A DNA stretch of 64,000 nucleotides from Achromobacter aloeverae (GTDB taxonomy: Bacteria > Pseudomonadota > Gammaproteobacteria > Burkholderiales > Burkholderiaceae_B): NCBI RefSeq assembly GCF_004121055.1, contig NZ_PYAL01000008.1:310001-374000 (forward strand), given 5' to 3'. The position numbers and the translations under genes are program-made. A model generated the notes under the pieces. It had not been told where the DNA came from and made no database searches. It saw only the letters and a program-made list of their open reading frames with translations. Below are positions 12,271-21,911 of this stretch, in pieces; within the stretch, counting starts at the first letter, position 1; every line of letters starts with the position of its first letter.

Positions 12271-13673
12271 CTCCGCATCGCAACTTCCGGGTCATCGCGA
12301 TGGTGGTGGCCACCACGCTGTTCATGCAGAACATCGACAGCACCGCCATCGCCACCGCGCTGCCCGATATGGCGCGCGACCTGAACGTCAACGCGGTGCA
12401 CCTCAGCGCCGCGATCACTTCCTACCTGGTGGCCATGACGGTGTTCGTGCCCGTCAGCGGCTGGGTCGCCGACCGCTACGGCGCCAAGCGGGTCTTCATG
12501 TCCGCCATCGCGCTGTTCACGGCATCGTCCTGCGCCTGCGCGCTGTCGGGCGGGTTGGGATGGCTGATCGTCGCGCGCATCCTGCAAGGGATCAGCGGCG
12601 CCATGATGGTGCCGGTGGGCCGCCTGGTGCTGCTGCGCGGCGTCCGACGCGAGGACCTGCTGTCGGCCACCACATGGCTGTCCATGCCGGCGATGCTGGG
12701 GCCCGTGATCGGGCCGCCGCTGGGCGGCTTCCTGACCGATACGTTCTCGTGGCGCGCGATTTTCTGGATCAACCTGCCCATAGGGCTGCTCGGGATGGTG
12801 CTGGTGGCGCGCCTGATTCCACCCAGCGAGACCGAACGGCCGCCCGCGCTGGACGTGCCTGGCATGACACTGGTGGGCGCCGCGTTGAGCATCTTCATGG
12901 TCGGCGTGGAAACCGTGGGCCGCGGCATCGTGCCGGACGCCTGGTCCTGGCTGGCCATCGCGGCGGGGCTGGCGCTGTTCGGCCTGACCATCTGGCATTG
13001 CCGCCGGGTGGACCACCCGGCCCTCGACTTTTCCCTGCTGTCCATCCCCACCTACAAGGCCTCGACCGTGGCCGGCAGCCTGTTCCGCGCGGGCGCGGGC
13101 GCCATGCCTTTCCTGGTGCCCATCACATTGCAGCTGGGCTTCGGCCTGTCCGCCTCGCGCAGCGGGCTCATCTCCTTCGCCAGCGCCATCGGCGCATTCT
13201 GCATGCGTCCGATGACGCAATTCTTCCTGCAGCGCTTCCGCGTGCGCAGCATCCTGCTGGGCGGGACATTCGCGTTCGCCGCCATGCTGGCCGCGTGCGC
13301 CACGCTGACGCCGGCCTGGCCGGAGATGGCGATATTCATACTGCTGGTCTGCGTGGGGCTGGCGCGCTCGCTGAACTTCGCGTGCATGAATGCGCTGGCC
13401 TATGCCGACGTGCCGGGAGAAAAGCTGTCCGCCGCCACGTCTTTCTTCGGCATGGCGCAGAACTTGCCGCGCGCGGCGGGCGTGGCCCTGGCGGCGGGCG
13501 TCATGCAACTGTCGATGAGCCTGTCGGGCCGCACGCACGCGGAGCACTTCGATTTCGCCTGCGCCTTCCTGGCCATCGCGGCCATGGTGCTGGCGTCGGC
13601 GCCCATGCTGGCCGAACTCAAGCCCGAGGCCGGCGCGGGAATCTCGCGCGGACGCAAGCCCAAGGCGGCCTGA
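12267..13673 (+). CDS. DHA2-type MFS transporter (downstream copy)
   Basis: Second MFS antiporter, 468 residues from the GTG at 12267, which overlaps the glpK stop. It shares with the upstream copy the blocks [24 protein letters not shown] and [12 protein letters not shown], so the two are paralogues flanking glpK. The longer in-frame ORF upstream runs inside glpK and is a shadow. It ends 9 bases before the convergent LysR gene. Substrate unknown. Confidence 0.87.
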
Positions 13674-13682
13674 GCGTCGGTC

Positions 13683-14573
13683 TCAGGCCGGCAGCGTTCC
13701 GCGCATCAGCCCCTCGACGAACTCGGCGAACGCGCGCGCCTTCGCGGTGGCAAGACGTCCAGTGGGAAACACCGCCCATAGGTCGATGTCGGGAAGCGAC
13801 CAGTCCTCCAGCAAGCGGAGTATCCGGCCATCGGCCAACTCAGGCGCAAACATCCAGTCGGAAGCGATTGCCAGGCCCATGTCCGCCAGCACCGCGGCAC
13901 GGATACCTTCGGCTGCGCTGAATCGGGCTCGGCCACGTACGAGCACCGACGTCTCGGCGCCTTCACGGCGGAAGGCCCATACGTTGTTCAACTGGCTGAA
14001 GACGACTGTTTCATGATCCGCCAGGTCGGCAGGAACGCGCGGGGTGCCTGCTCGCTTCAGGTATTCGGCCGTGGCGAGCACCGACCGGCGCGATGACGCC
14101 AGCTTGCGCGCCACGGTCCCCGAATCGGCCAACGCCCCCATCCTCAGCGTAACGTCGATGCCTTCGGCGATCAGGTCAATCGTGCGGTCGTCCAGCACCA
14201 CGTCCACCTCCAATCCGGGATGCGCGGCGAGAAACCGCGGCAGATGCGGGATGACGTGCAGCCGCGCGAAGGTGGGGGCGGCCGAGATGCGCAGCCGGCC
14301 GGATAGTCCTACTCCCTCTCCCCGGGCGGCCTGGTCGGCCTCGTCCGCCTCCTGGATGGCCGCACGCGCGCGCTCATAGAAGCGCAAGCCTGCCTCGGTG
14401 GGCGCCAGCCCATGGGTGGAGCGCAGCAGCAACTTCACCCCCAGCCGCCCCTCCAGTTGCGTCACCATCTTGGAGACCGCCGGTTGCCCGACCTGCAGCA
14501 CCCGTGCGGCCCCGGAAAAAGAACCCGCGTCCACCACGTGCACGAAGGTAGTCATTGCCAAAAACCGGTCCAC
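13683..14573 (-). CDS. LysR-family transcriptional regulator
   Basis: Typical 296-residue LysR protein: N-terminal winged helix-turn-helix (residues about 5-65, ending RSTHGLAPTEAG) and a two-lobed substrate-binding domain. Start is a GTG at 14573 with AAGGA five bases upstream; that Shine-Dalgarno sits inside a perfect palindrome. The gene is divergent from the peroxiredoxin gene across a 222-base region, the classic arrangement for a LysR regulator and its target. The inducer is unknown; an oxidant or electrophile is plausible from the target. Confidence 0.9.
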   Translation of the reverse strand: MDRFLAMTTFVHVVDAGSFSGAARVLQVGQPAVSKMVTQLEGRLGVKLLLRSTHGLAPTEAGLRFYERARAAIQEADEADQAARGEGVGLSGRLRISAAPTFARLHVIPHLPRFLAAHPGLEVDVVLDDRTIDLIAEGIDVTLRMGALADSGTVARKLASSRRSVLATAEYLKRAGTPRVPADLADHETVVFSQLNNVWAFRREGAETSVLVRGRARFSAAEGIRAAVLADMGLAIASDWMFAPELADGRILRLLEDWSLPDIDLWAVFPTGRLATAKARAFAEFVEGLMRGTLPA

Positions 14574-14576
14574 GTC

Positions 14577-14591
14577 ATTCCTTCAAGGAAT
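14577..14591. promoter_or_regulatory. perfect palindrome overlapping the LysR ribosome-binding site
   Basis: ATTCCTT-C-AAGGAAT, seven-base arms with a one-base centre, covers the Shine-Dalgarno of the LysR gene. A second imperfect dyad, ATAG (14590-14593) and CTAT (14603-14606), follows. It may be an autoregulatory operator in the LysR/peroxiredoxin divergent region. Confidence 0.45.
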
Positions 14592-14795
14592 AGACATTAT
14601 AGCTATCGGCCATCTGCCATTCCCTCAAAGGCGGGTCCAGAATCCCATTGCGTCTCGCTGAAACGTGCTACCCCAAAAGGCAAATCAGCGCGGCCGACGT
14701 CGCAGTTTCGATGCTGCCTTCGCTTGAGTTCTCGCAAGAAGCAGCCTCAAGGACTGCTTCGTCCTTTTTCAATTTACCTTCCCAAGGAATCCACG

Positions 14796-15461
14796 ATGTC
14801 GCTGCAAGACCAACTCGATGCTTTCAAAGCTGATTTCGAGGCAGGCAAGCCCCCATACAGCGTACCGCGCCCGGTGATCGACACCATGCATCGCGCTACG
14901 GCAGAACTTATCGCGTCCGGGGCGGCAGGGCGGGCGCTGAAAGCCGGCGAGCAGGCTCCGGCCTTCACGCTCGACGACCAGGACGGCAAACCGGTGTCCT
15001 CCGCAGGCCTGCTACGGCAGGGGCCTTTGGTGGTGACGTTCTACCGTGGCGTCTGGTGCCCGTATTGCAATATGGAGCTGCAAGCAATACAGGCCGCGTT
15101 GCCGGAGATCCACGCGGCGGGCGCCAGTGTCGTGGCCATCTCGCCCCAGTTGGCGGCCAACAGCCGCAAGTCGCGGCGGCAGAACCAGCTGGACTTTCCG
15201 ATCCTGTCGGACACGCGCAACGATGTAGCCGCGGCATTCGGCCTGCGCTTCGCGTTGCAGGACTACCTGGTCGATCTATACAAGTCGCTGAAGAACGACC
15301 TGCCGGCATTCAACGGCGACCCAAGCTGGACGCTGCCCATGCCGGCCCGCTACGTCATTGCGCCCGACGGCACCATCGTCTACGCCGAGGTCAACCCCGA
15401 CTACACGCGCCGTCCCGATCCGTCGGAAATGCTGCCGGCCATACGCAAGGCGGCAGCCTGA
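14796..15461 (+). CDS. AhpC/TSA-type peroxiredoxin
   Basis: Thiol peroxidase of the AhpC/TSA thioredoxin-fold family, 221 residues. The fold starts at GEQAPAFTLDD (about residue 51), and the redox site is GVWCPYC with Cys88 and Cys91 in a CxxC arrangement instead of the usual peroxiredoxin TxxC. The ATG at 14796 has an AAGGA shortly upstream. It is divergently placed from the LysR gene and probably controlled by it. A peroxiredoxin-like reductase function is inferred; the electron donor is not visible. Confidence 0.85.
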   Translation: MSLQDQLDAFKADFEAGKPPYSVPRPVIDTMHRATAELIASGAAGRALKAGEQAPAFTLDDQDGKPVSSAGLLRQGPLVVTFYRGVWCPYCNMELQAIQAALPEIHAAGASVVAISPQLAANSRKSRRQNQLDFPILSDTRNDVAAAFGLRFALQDYLVDLYKSLKNDLPAFNGDPSWTLPMPARYVIAPDGTIVYAEVNPDYTRRPDPSEMLPAIRKAAA

Positions 15462-15472
15462 ACCCATCGCGA

Positions 15473-16477
15473 TCAGTTGAGCTTGGCGCCCGACAGCTTG
15501 ACGATTTCCTTGTACTTGTCCTTCTCGCGGACCACGAAATCGGCGAATTCCTTTTCGCCCATGGGCTTGATTTCCGAGCCCATGGTCAGCAAGCGCTGGC
15601 GCACATCCGGCTGCAGCAGGGCCTGGCTATAGGCCTTGTTCAGCTTGTCCACCACGGGCGCGGGCGTGCCGCCGGTAGTGAAGACGCCGAACCAGGTGCC
15701 CAGGTCGAAGTCCTTGATGCCGCTTTCCTGCACCGTGGGCACGTCGGGCAGCAGGGAGGAACGTCCCGTGGTGGTCACGGCCAGGGCCTTGACCTTGCCA
15801 TCCTTGATCAGCGGCGCCGACGCGGCCAGGTTGTCGAACATGAAGTCCGACTGGCCCGACAGCAGCGCCAGCTGTGCCGGCGCGGCGCCCTGGTAGGGGA
15901 TGTGTTCGACATTGATGCCGGCGCGCGCCTTCAGCAGTTCACCGGCCAGGTGTCCCGCGCTGCCATTGCCGCCGGAGCCATAGTTCAGCTTGCCCGGGTT
16001 GGCCTTGGCATAGGCGATCAGGTCGCTCAGCTTCTCGATGTGGTTCTTCTTGGCGAAGTCCTGGTTCATGACCAGCACGTTCGGCACCGAGGCGACGATG
16101 GTGACCGGCGCGAAATCCTTGATGGGGTCGTAAGGCAGGTTGGCGAACAACCAGGGATTGATCGCGTGGGTCGCCACCGCGCCCATGACCAGCGTGTAGC
16201 CGTCGGGATTGGCCTTGGCGGCCAGGTCGGCGCCGATGTTGCCGCCCGCGCCGGCGCGGTTCTCCACGATCACGGGCTGGCCCAGCGAATCGCGCACCTT
16301 CTCCGCCAGCAGGCGGGCCATGGTGTCCAGCGGACCGCCGGGGGGATACGGCACGATGAAGCGCAGGGGCTTGCTGGGATAGTCGGCGGCCTGGGTCAGG
16401 CCTGGCGCGATGGCGGCCAGCGCCAGGGCGCTGCCCAGGAGAATGCGGCGCAGCGCGCCCCATGCAGGAATGGCCAT
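15473..16477 (-). CDS. Bug-type (TctC-family) periplasmic binding protein
   Basis: Extracytoplasmic solute receptor of the Bug/tripartite tricarboxylate family, very abundant in Bordetella relatives. Signal peptide at residues 1-28 (hydrophobic stretch ending TQAAD), then the family hallmark YPPGGPLDTMAR and ENRAGAGGNIGAD. The ATG at 16477 has an AGGAG seven bases before it; an in-frame extension to 16546 is less likely. No TctA or TctB membrane genes adjoin, so it is an orphan receptor. Ligand unknown (commonly a carboxylate). It is convergent with the peroxiredoxin gene. Confidence 0.9.
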   Translation of the reverse strand: MAIPAWGALRRILLGSALALAAIAPGLTQAADYPSKPLRFIVPYPPGGPLDTMARLLAEKVRDSLGQPVIVENRAGAGGNIGADLAAKANPDGYTLVMGAVATHAINPWLFANLPYDPIKDFAPVTIVASVPNVLVMNQDFAKKNHIEKLSDLIAYAKANPGKLNYGSGGNGSAGHLAGELLKARAGINVEHIPYQGAAPAQLALLSGQSDFMFDNLAASAPLIKDGKVKALAVTTTGRSSLLPDVPTVQESGIKDFDLGTWFGVFTTGGTPAPVVDKLNKAYSQALLQPDVRQRLLTMGSEIKPMGEKEFADFVVREKDKYKEIVKLSGAKLN

Positions 16478-16689
16478 GATGAGCTCCTCTTCTCGGATTG
16501 CATTTTGTAAGCAGGGCGTAGCATAACCCGGCCCATACGGCGTCAAAACGCCGGATAGGCCCGTGTTGCAAGAAACCCGGCGTTCTGGCGCGCCGGCACA
16601 ACAGCGCGTGGCAACAGGAAGAAGAGGCAGTCGCCCCGGACAGGCTGGCGCCCTGCCCCGGCGACAGACCCTGGCCCGTCACCGTCGGA

Positions 16690-16757
16690 CGGGCCGCCGC
16701 CCCAAGGGGGCCAACCCCAAGGGGGCCAACCCCAAGGAGGTCAACCCCAGGGCGGTC
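16690..16757. repeat. 15-bp tandem repeat at the 3' end of aapP
   Basis: About four units resembling CCAACCCCAAGGGGG run up to and into the aapP stop codon. The rest of 16478-16755 between the Bug gene and aapP shows no gene. Confidence 0.7.
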
Positions 16758-17496
16758 AATGCAGGATCTGGCTCAGGAAGAGCTTGGTGCGCTCGTTCTG
16801 CGGATTGTCGAAGAACGCGTCGGGGGCGTTCTGCTCGATGATCTCGCCGCGGTCCATGAAGATGACGCGATTGGCCACCTTGCGCGCGAAGCCCATTTCA
16901 TGGGTCACGCACAGCATGGTCATGCCGCTTTCCTGGGCCAGCGTCACCATCACGTCCAGCACTTCCTTCACCATTTCCGGATCCAGCGCGGAGGTCGGCT
17001 CGTCGAACAGCATGACCTTGGGATTCATGCACAGCGACCGCGCGATGGCCACGCGTTGCTGCTGGCCGCCGGAGAGCTGGCCCGGGAATTTCTTCGCCTG
17101 GTCCGGGATGCGCACGCGCTCCAGGTACTTCATGGCGGTGGCTTCGGCCTCGGCCTTGGACTTCTTCAGCACCCACACCGGGCCCAGCGTCAGGTTCTCC
17201 AGCACCGTCAGGTGGGGGAACAGGTTGAAGTGCTGGAACACCATGCCGACGTCGCGGCGGATGGTCTCGATATTCTTCAGGTCGTTGGTCAACTCGGTGC
17301 CGTCGACCACGATCTGGCCCTGCTGGTGTTCTTCCAGCCGGTTGATGCAGCGGATCATCGTCGACTTGCCCGACCCCGACGGGCCGCAGATGACGATGCG
17401 TTCACCGGGTTCGACGTTCAAATTGATATTGCGCAGGACGTGGAACTGTCCGTACCACTTGTTGACGCCCTGCATGCGGATAATGGCCTCGGCCAT
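16756..17496 (-). CDS. aapP: general L-amino acid ABC transporter, ATP-binding protein
   Basis: ATPase subunit of a polar amino-acid importer. Walker [10 protein letters not shown], signature [15 protein letters not shown], Walker [15 protein letters not shown] and the switch His (VTHEMGF) are all intact, in a 246-residue protein of standard length. The ATG at 17496 has a GGGGAG eight bases upstream; a longer frame to 17529 exists but lacks that site. It is last in the aapJQMP order, 59 bases after aapM. Confidence 0.94.
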   Translation of the reverse strand: MAEAIIRMQGVNKWYGQFHVLRNINLNVEPGERIVICGPSGSGKSTMIRCINRLEEHQQGQIVVDGTELTNDLKNIETIRRDVGMVFQHFNLFPHLTVLENLTLGPVWVLKKSKAEAEATAMKYLERVRIPDQAKKFPGQLSGGQQQRVAIARSLCMNPKVMLFDEPTSALDPEMVKEVLDVMVTLAQESGMTMLCVTHEMGFARKVANRVIFMDRGEIIEQNAPDAFFDNPQNERTKLFLSQILH

Positions 17497-17555
17497 GAGC
17501 GTGCTCCCCTGGAGGCGGGCGCATCCCACCGGATGCGCTCCGCGAAATTAGCGAA

Positions 17556-18653
17556 TTAACGTTCGTGTCCGCGCCGCAGCCGGCGTTCGAGCGCCTGGCT
17601 GTACTTGGACATCGAAAAGCAGAAGATGAAATAGATCAGCGAGATGAACACGTAGGCCTCGACCCCGAAGCCGCGCCAGGCGGCGTCCGACAGCGCGGCC
17701 TTGGCCGCCAGCGTCAGGTCGAAGATGCCGATGATCACCACCAGCGACGTATCCTTGAACAGCGCGATGAAGATGCTGACCAGCGGCGGGATGACGATCT
17801 TCAGCGCCTGCGGCAGGATGATCTTGCGCATCTGCTGCCAGTAGGTCAGGCCCAGCGAATCGGCGCCCTCGTACTGCCCTTTGGGAATGGCCTGCAGCCC
17901 GCCCCGCACGGTCTCCGCGATATAGGCCGCGGCGAACAGGATGATGGCGATCTGCGCGCGCAGCAGCTTGTCGATGGAGAAGCCTTCCGGCAGGAACAGC
18001 GGCAGCATCACCGAGGACATGAACAGCAGGCTGATCAGCGGCACGCCGCGGATCAACTCGATGTACACCACGCACAAGGCCTTGATCGCCGGCATCTTCG
18101 AACGTCGCCCCAGCGCCAGCAGCACGCCGAAGGGAAAGGCGAAGGCGATACCGAAGGTGGCCAGGATCAGGGTCAGCGGCAAGCCGCCCCAGCGGGCGTT
18201 TTCCACCGGCGTCAGGCCCAGCACGCCCCCCCACATCAGCACGGCCACGAGCGACAGCCCGACTACCCAGACCCACAGCAGCCAGGGCTTCCAGAAGCGC
18301 CGCACGGCGCTGCATACGATCACGCCGATCAAAACGAAGGTGGCGACCAGGGGGCGCCATTGCTCGTCGTAGGGATAGGTGCCGAACAGGATCAGCCGGT
18401 GTTTTTCACGAATGAAGGCCCAGCAGGCGCCGCCCGATGCGCGGCATTCCTGCGCCGTCGAGGCCGAGAAATTGGCCTTGATGAACAGCCATTCGATGGC
18501 GGCGGGCACGCACATCAACAGGGCCCAGACGATGAGCACCGTCAACAGGATGTTCAGCGGCGAGGAAAACAGGCGGGTATGCACCCAGGCCCACGCGCCG
18601 ACCTGGTTCGACGGCGGCGGCAGGGCTTCGGTGGGAGTGTGGGAGCCAGCCAT
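17556..18653 (-). CDS. aapM: general L-amino acid ABC transporter, permease AapM
   Basis: Inner-membrane permease of 365 residues, longer than the usual His/Glu/Gln permeases because of extra N-terminal helices and a loop typical of AapM. The EAA-type coupling loop is visible as YEGADSLGLTYWQQMRKIIL. About eight hydrophobic segments are present. The start lies one base from the aapQ stop, so expression is tightly coupled. Confidence 0.92.
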   Translation of the reverse strand: MAGSHTPTEALPPPSNQVGAWAWVHTRLFSSPLNILLTVLIVWALLMCVPAAIEWLFIKANFSASTAQECRASGGACWAFIREKHRLILFGTYPYDEQWRPLVATFVLIGVIVCSAVRRFWKPWLLWVWVVGLSLVAVLMWGGVLGLTPVENARWGGLPLTLILATFGIAFAFPFGVLLALGRRSKMPAIKALCVVYIELIRGVPLISLLFMSSVMLPLFLPEGFSIDKLLRAQIAIILFAAAYIAETVRGGLQAIPKGQYEGADSLGLTYWQQMRKIILPQALKIVIPPLVSIFIALFKDTSLVVIIGIFDLTLAAKAALSDAAWRGFGVEAYVFISLIYFIFCFSMSKYSQALERRLRRGHER

Positions 18654-18654
18654 A

Positions 18655-19845
18655 TCAACGCTCCACCAGCGCGATGCGCTTGTTGTACCAGTTCATGAAA
18701 ATCGAGATCGACAGGCTGACCGTCAGGTAGGCGGCCATGATGATGAGAATGCCTTCGATGGCCTGGCCGGTCTGGTTCAGCGTGGTGTTGACCACCGATA
18801 CGATGTCCGGATAGCCGATGGCCACCGCCAGCGAACTGTTCTTGGTCAGGTTCAGGTACTGGCTGGTCATGGGCGGGATGATCACGCGCATGGCCTGCGG
18901 CAGCACCACCAGGCGCAGCACCAGGCCGCGGCGCAGGCCCAGCGAGCTGGCGGCCTCCGTCTGGCCGTGGCTGACCGCCTGGATGCCCGAGCGCACCACC
19001 TCGGCGATGAAGGCGCCGGTGTAGATGACCAGGCCCGCCAGCAGGGCCGTGAACTCCGGCGACAGCGTCATGCCGCCCTGGAAGTTGAAGCCCTTGAGCA
19101 CCGGCACGTCCAGCGTCAGCGACGCGCCGCTGATCAGCCAGCCCACCACCGGCAGGGCGATGATCAGGGCGATCGCCCAGCGGGTCAGCGGGAAAATGCG
19201 GCCGGTTTTCTCCTGCCGCTTGTTGCCCCAGTGAGCCAGCGCGACGATGGCGACGATGGCCACGCCCAGCCCCGCCAGCATCCAGTCCACCGCATCGCCT
19301 TGCAGGGCGGGCAGCTTGAGGCCGCGATTGGAAATGAAGACGCCCGGCAGCGGCTGGTGCGCCTGGCGGGGCCCCGGCATGTTTTCCGTGATGATGGCGT
19401 ACCAGAAAAACAATTGCAGCAGCAGCGGCACGTTGCGCATCACCTCGACATAGACCGAGGCCAGCTTGGCGACGAGCCAGTTCTTGGACAGGCGCCCGAT
19501 CCCGACCAGCGTGCCCAGGATGGTGGCCAGCACGATGCCGATCACGGCCACGCGCAACGTATTGAGCAGGCCGACAAGGATGGCGCGCCCGTAAGTGTTG
19601 GCGGGCGTGTAGTCGATGGAGGTCTCGCCGATGGCGAAACCGGCCTCGCGGCCGAGGAAGCCGAAGCCGGTGGCGATATTGCGCACCGCGAGGTTATGCA
19701 GGGTGTTCGAAACGAGGAACCAGATCACCCAGGCGACGGCTGCCAGCGCGACGACCTGGTAGACCAGGGCGCGCAGGCCTGGATCGTTCCAGGACAGCTT
19801 GCGCGGCGGCGGCCCGGCGGGCGGAGTTTGGGAAGATGTCGTCAT
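18655..19845 (-). CDS. aapQ: general L-amino acid ABC transporter, permease AapQ
   Basis: Partner permease of AapM, 396 residues, with the long periplasmic and helical insertion that sets AapQ apart from HisQ-type permeases. The coupling loop is TEAASSLGLRRGLVLRLVVL, and the C-terminus is short and charged. It is separated from aapJ by 158 bases containing a strong hairpin, which suggests lower expression than the binding protein. Confidence 0.92.
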   Translation of the reverse strand: MTTSSQTPPAGPPPRKLSWNDPGLRALVYQVVALAAVAWVIWFLVSNTLHNLAVRNIATGFGFLGREAGFAIGETSIDYTPANTYGRAILVGLLNTLRVAVIGIVLATILGTLVGIGRLSKNWLVAKLASVYVEVMRNVPLLLQLFFWYAIITENMPGPRQAHQPLPGVFISNRGLKLPALQGDAVDWMLAGLGVAIVAIVALAHWGNKRQEKTGRIFPLTRWAIALIIALPVVGWLISGASLTLDVPVLKGFNFQGGMTLSPEFTALLAGLVIYTGAFIAEVVRSGIQAVSHGQTEAASSLGLRRGLVLRLVVLPQAMRVIIPPMTSQYLNLTKNSSLAVAIGYPDIVSVVNTTLNQTGQAIEGILIIMAAYLTVSLSISIFMNWYNKRIALVER

Positions 19846-19966
19846 TGCGTATCCGCATCCAGGGCAGGTTGAAAGCGGTAAAACCGGAGTCCGGCAAAAA
19901 CAAAGGCGGCCGCGCCGCCGCGCGTGGACTGGACGGTCCGCGATGGGCCGGGCGGCGCGGTGGCCA

Positions 19967-19990
19967 GGCGCCCGTCATGCGACGGGCGCC
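19967..19990 (-). other. perfect 10-bp stem-loop between aapJ and aapQ
   Basis: GGCGCCCGTC, loop ATGC, then GACGGGCGCC: a perfect 10-base-pair GC-rich hairpin just downstream of aapJ, without a following T-run on the coding (minus) strand. Such intercistronic hairpins commonly stabilise the abundant binding-protein mRNA or attenuate read-through; that function is inferred. Confidence 0.6.
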
Positions 19991-20003
19991 TTTCAGCCGG
20001 CAA

Positions 20004-21020
20004 TCAGCGTACCGGCCAGCCGTACATCAGGCCGCCTTGCTGCCATTGCGCGTTCAGGCCACGCTGCAGCTTCATCGGGCTGGCGCCGCCCAGGTTGCGT
20101 TCGAAGCTTTCGCCATAGTTGCCCACGCTCTTGATGATGTTGTAGGCCCACTTGTCGTCCACGCCCAGGTTCTTGCCCATGCCCGGGGTCACGCCCAGGA
20201 TGCGCTGCACGTTGGGATTGCTGCTCTTGAGCATTTCGTCGACGTTCTTCGAGGTGATGCCATATTCCTCGGCTTCCAGCATGGCATTCAGCGCCCAGCG
20301 CACGACGTTGAACCACTGCTCGTCGCCTTGGCGGACCATGGGACCCAGCGGTTCCTTGGAGAAGTTCTCCGGCAGAATGACGTACTTGTCCGGATTCTCC
20401 AGCGTGGTGCGGGTCGACGCCAGCTGCGACTTGTCGGTGGTGAACGCATCGCAGCGGCCAGCCGAGAAGGCGCGCACGATTTCGTCGTACTTGTCAATGA
20501 CCACCGGCTTGAAGTCGATCTTGTTGGAACGGAACCAGTCGGCCAGGTTCAGTTCGGTGGTGGTGCCGGGCTGCACGCAGACCGTGGCGCCGCCCAGTTT
20601 CTTGGCGCTGTCCACGCCCAGGTCCTTGGAAACCATCACGCCCTGGCTGTCGTAATAGTTGACGCCGGTGCCTATCAGGCCCAGCGTGGTGTCACGGGTC
20701 AGGGTCTGGGTGGTATTGCGGGTAAGGACGTCGATTTCGCCGGACTGCAAGGCCGTGAAGCGCTGCTGCGTGTTGAGCGGCGTCACCTTGAACTTGCTGG
20801 CGTCATTGAACATGGTGGAGGCGATGGCGCGGCACAGATCGACGTCGAGGCCTTTCCATTCGCCCTTGCTGTCGGTTGCCGAGAAGCCGGGCACGCCGGT
20901 CGACACGCCGCATTGAACGAAACCTTTCTTTTTTACGTTGTCGAACGTCGTGCCGGCGTGAGCAGCGCCAGATACGGCCAGGAAAACAGCCGCGGCTGCT
21001 GCGATCTTGAAGGTTTTCAT
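20004..21020 (-). CDS. aapJ: general L-amino acid ABC transporter, periplasmic binding protein
   Basis: Periplasmic receptor for polar L-amino acids, 338 residues. Signal peptide residues 1-22 (cleavage near AHAGT), then the family-3 solute-binding fold with GVPGFSATDSKGEWKGLDVD and the ligand-contact region IDVLTRNTTQTLTRD. The ATG at 21020 has GGAG six bases upstream. First gene of aapJQMP. The 174 bases upstream, shared with divergent ftsE, should hold its promoter, but I see no convincing boxes. Confidence 0.95.
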   Translation of the reverse strand: MKTFKIAAAAAVFLAVSGAAHAGTTFDNVKKKGFVQCGVSTGVPGFSATDSKGEWKGLDVDLCRAIASTMFNDASKFKVTPLNTQQRFTALQSGEIDVLTRNTTQTLTRDTTLGLIGTGVNYYDSQGVMVSKDLGVDSAKKLGGATVCVQPGTTTELNLADWFRSNKIDFKPVVIDKYDEIVRAFSAGRCDAFTTDKSQLASTRTTLENPDKYVILPENFSKEPLGPMVRQGDEQWFNVVRWALNAMLEAEEYGITSKNVDEMLKSSNPNVQRILGVTPGMGKNLGVDDKWAYNIIKSVGNYGESFERNLGGASPMKLQRGLNAQWQQGGLMYGWPVR

Positions 21021-21194
21021 ACGGTTCTCCGTGGAATTTTAGGAATCTGCGAACGGCGCCGGAGCATACCGCCCACAGAATGCGTGGTCGATGGTAGCGT
21101 TAGGTTAAATATAGGGACATGCGGGAAATCCCTGTCGGAAAATACTCGCCATACTGGCACACGGTAATATTGCGGCTACTTGCATTTATTCGCC

Positions 21195-21911
21195 ATGATC
21201 GAATTCCAGCACGTCTTCAAATCCTATGGGCGCGGCCGCAATATCCTGGCCGACATCAACTTCCGCGTGACGGCGGGTGAATTCGTGTTCGTTTCCGGGC
21301 CATCTGGCGCGGGCAAGTCCACGCTGCTCAAGCTGATCGGAGGACTGGAGGCGCCCAGCCGCGGCTCCATCCAGGTCAACGGCCAGCGCCTGGACAAGCT
21401 GCCGGCGCGCGCCCGGCCGTATTTGCGTCGCGCGGTGGGCGTGATCCTGCAGGATACCCACCTGCTGTACGACCGCAGCGCCTTCGAAAACGTCATGCTG
21501 CCGCTGGCTGTCACCGGCCAGCCCTGGGATTCGGCCGCCAGCCGGGCCCGCGCCGCCCTGGACAAGGTGGGTTTGGCGGGCAAGGAGAGCATGAATCCGA
21601 TCGAGTTGTCCGGCGGCGAGCAGCAGCGCCTGGCCATCGCCCGCGCCATCGTCAACCGGCCGGCCATACTCATCGCGGACGAACCGACGGCCAACCTCGA
21701 TCACGACACCGCCTTGCGCATCATGAACGTATTCCGGGACTTCAACCGCGTGGGCGTCACCACCCTCATCGCCTCGCATGACGTCGAGCTGATGGCGCAG
21801 TATGCCCAACGCGTGCTGCGCATCGACCCAGGCCGTTTCGCCGATTCGCATCCGACGCCGGCGACGCGCCCGGCGGCGGCGACGGCGGCGGCCGTCGAGG
21901 AGCAAGCATGA
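21195..21911 (+). CDS. ftsE: cell division ATP-binding protein FtsE
   Basis: ATPase of the FtsEX complex that activates septal peptidoglycan amidases through EnvC-type partners. Walker A GPSGAGKSTL, signature LSGGEQQRLAIARA and Walker B ILIADEPTANLD are present; the C-terminus carries an Ala/Thr-rich tail. A TTG 15 bases upstream is in frame, but the ATG at 21195 gives the canonical N-terminus (MIEFQHVFKSYG). It overlaps ftsX by four bases. Confidence 0.95.
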   Translation: MIEFQHVFKSYGRGRNILADINFRVTAGEFVFVSGPSGAGKSTLLKLIGGLEAPSRGSIQVNGQRLDKLPARARPYLRRAVGVILQDTHLLYDRSAFENVMLPLAVTGQPWDSAASRARAALDKVGLAGKESMNPIELSGGEQQRLAIARAIVNRPAILIADEPTANLDHDTALRIMNVFRDFNRVGVTTLIASHDVELMAQYAQRVLRIDPGRFADSHPTPATRPAAATAAAVEEQA

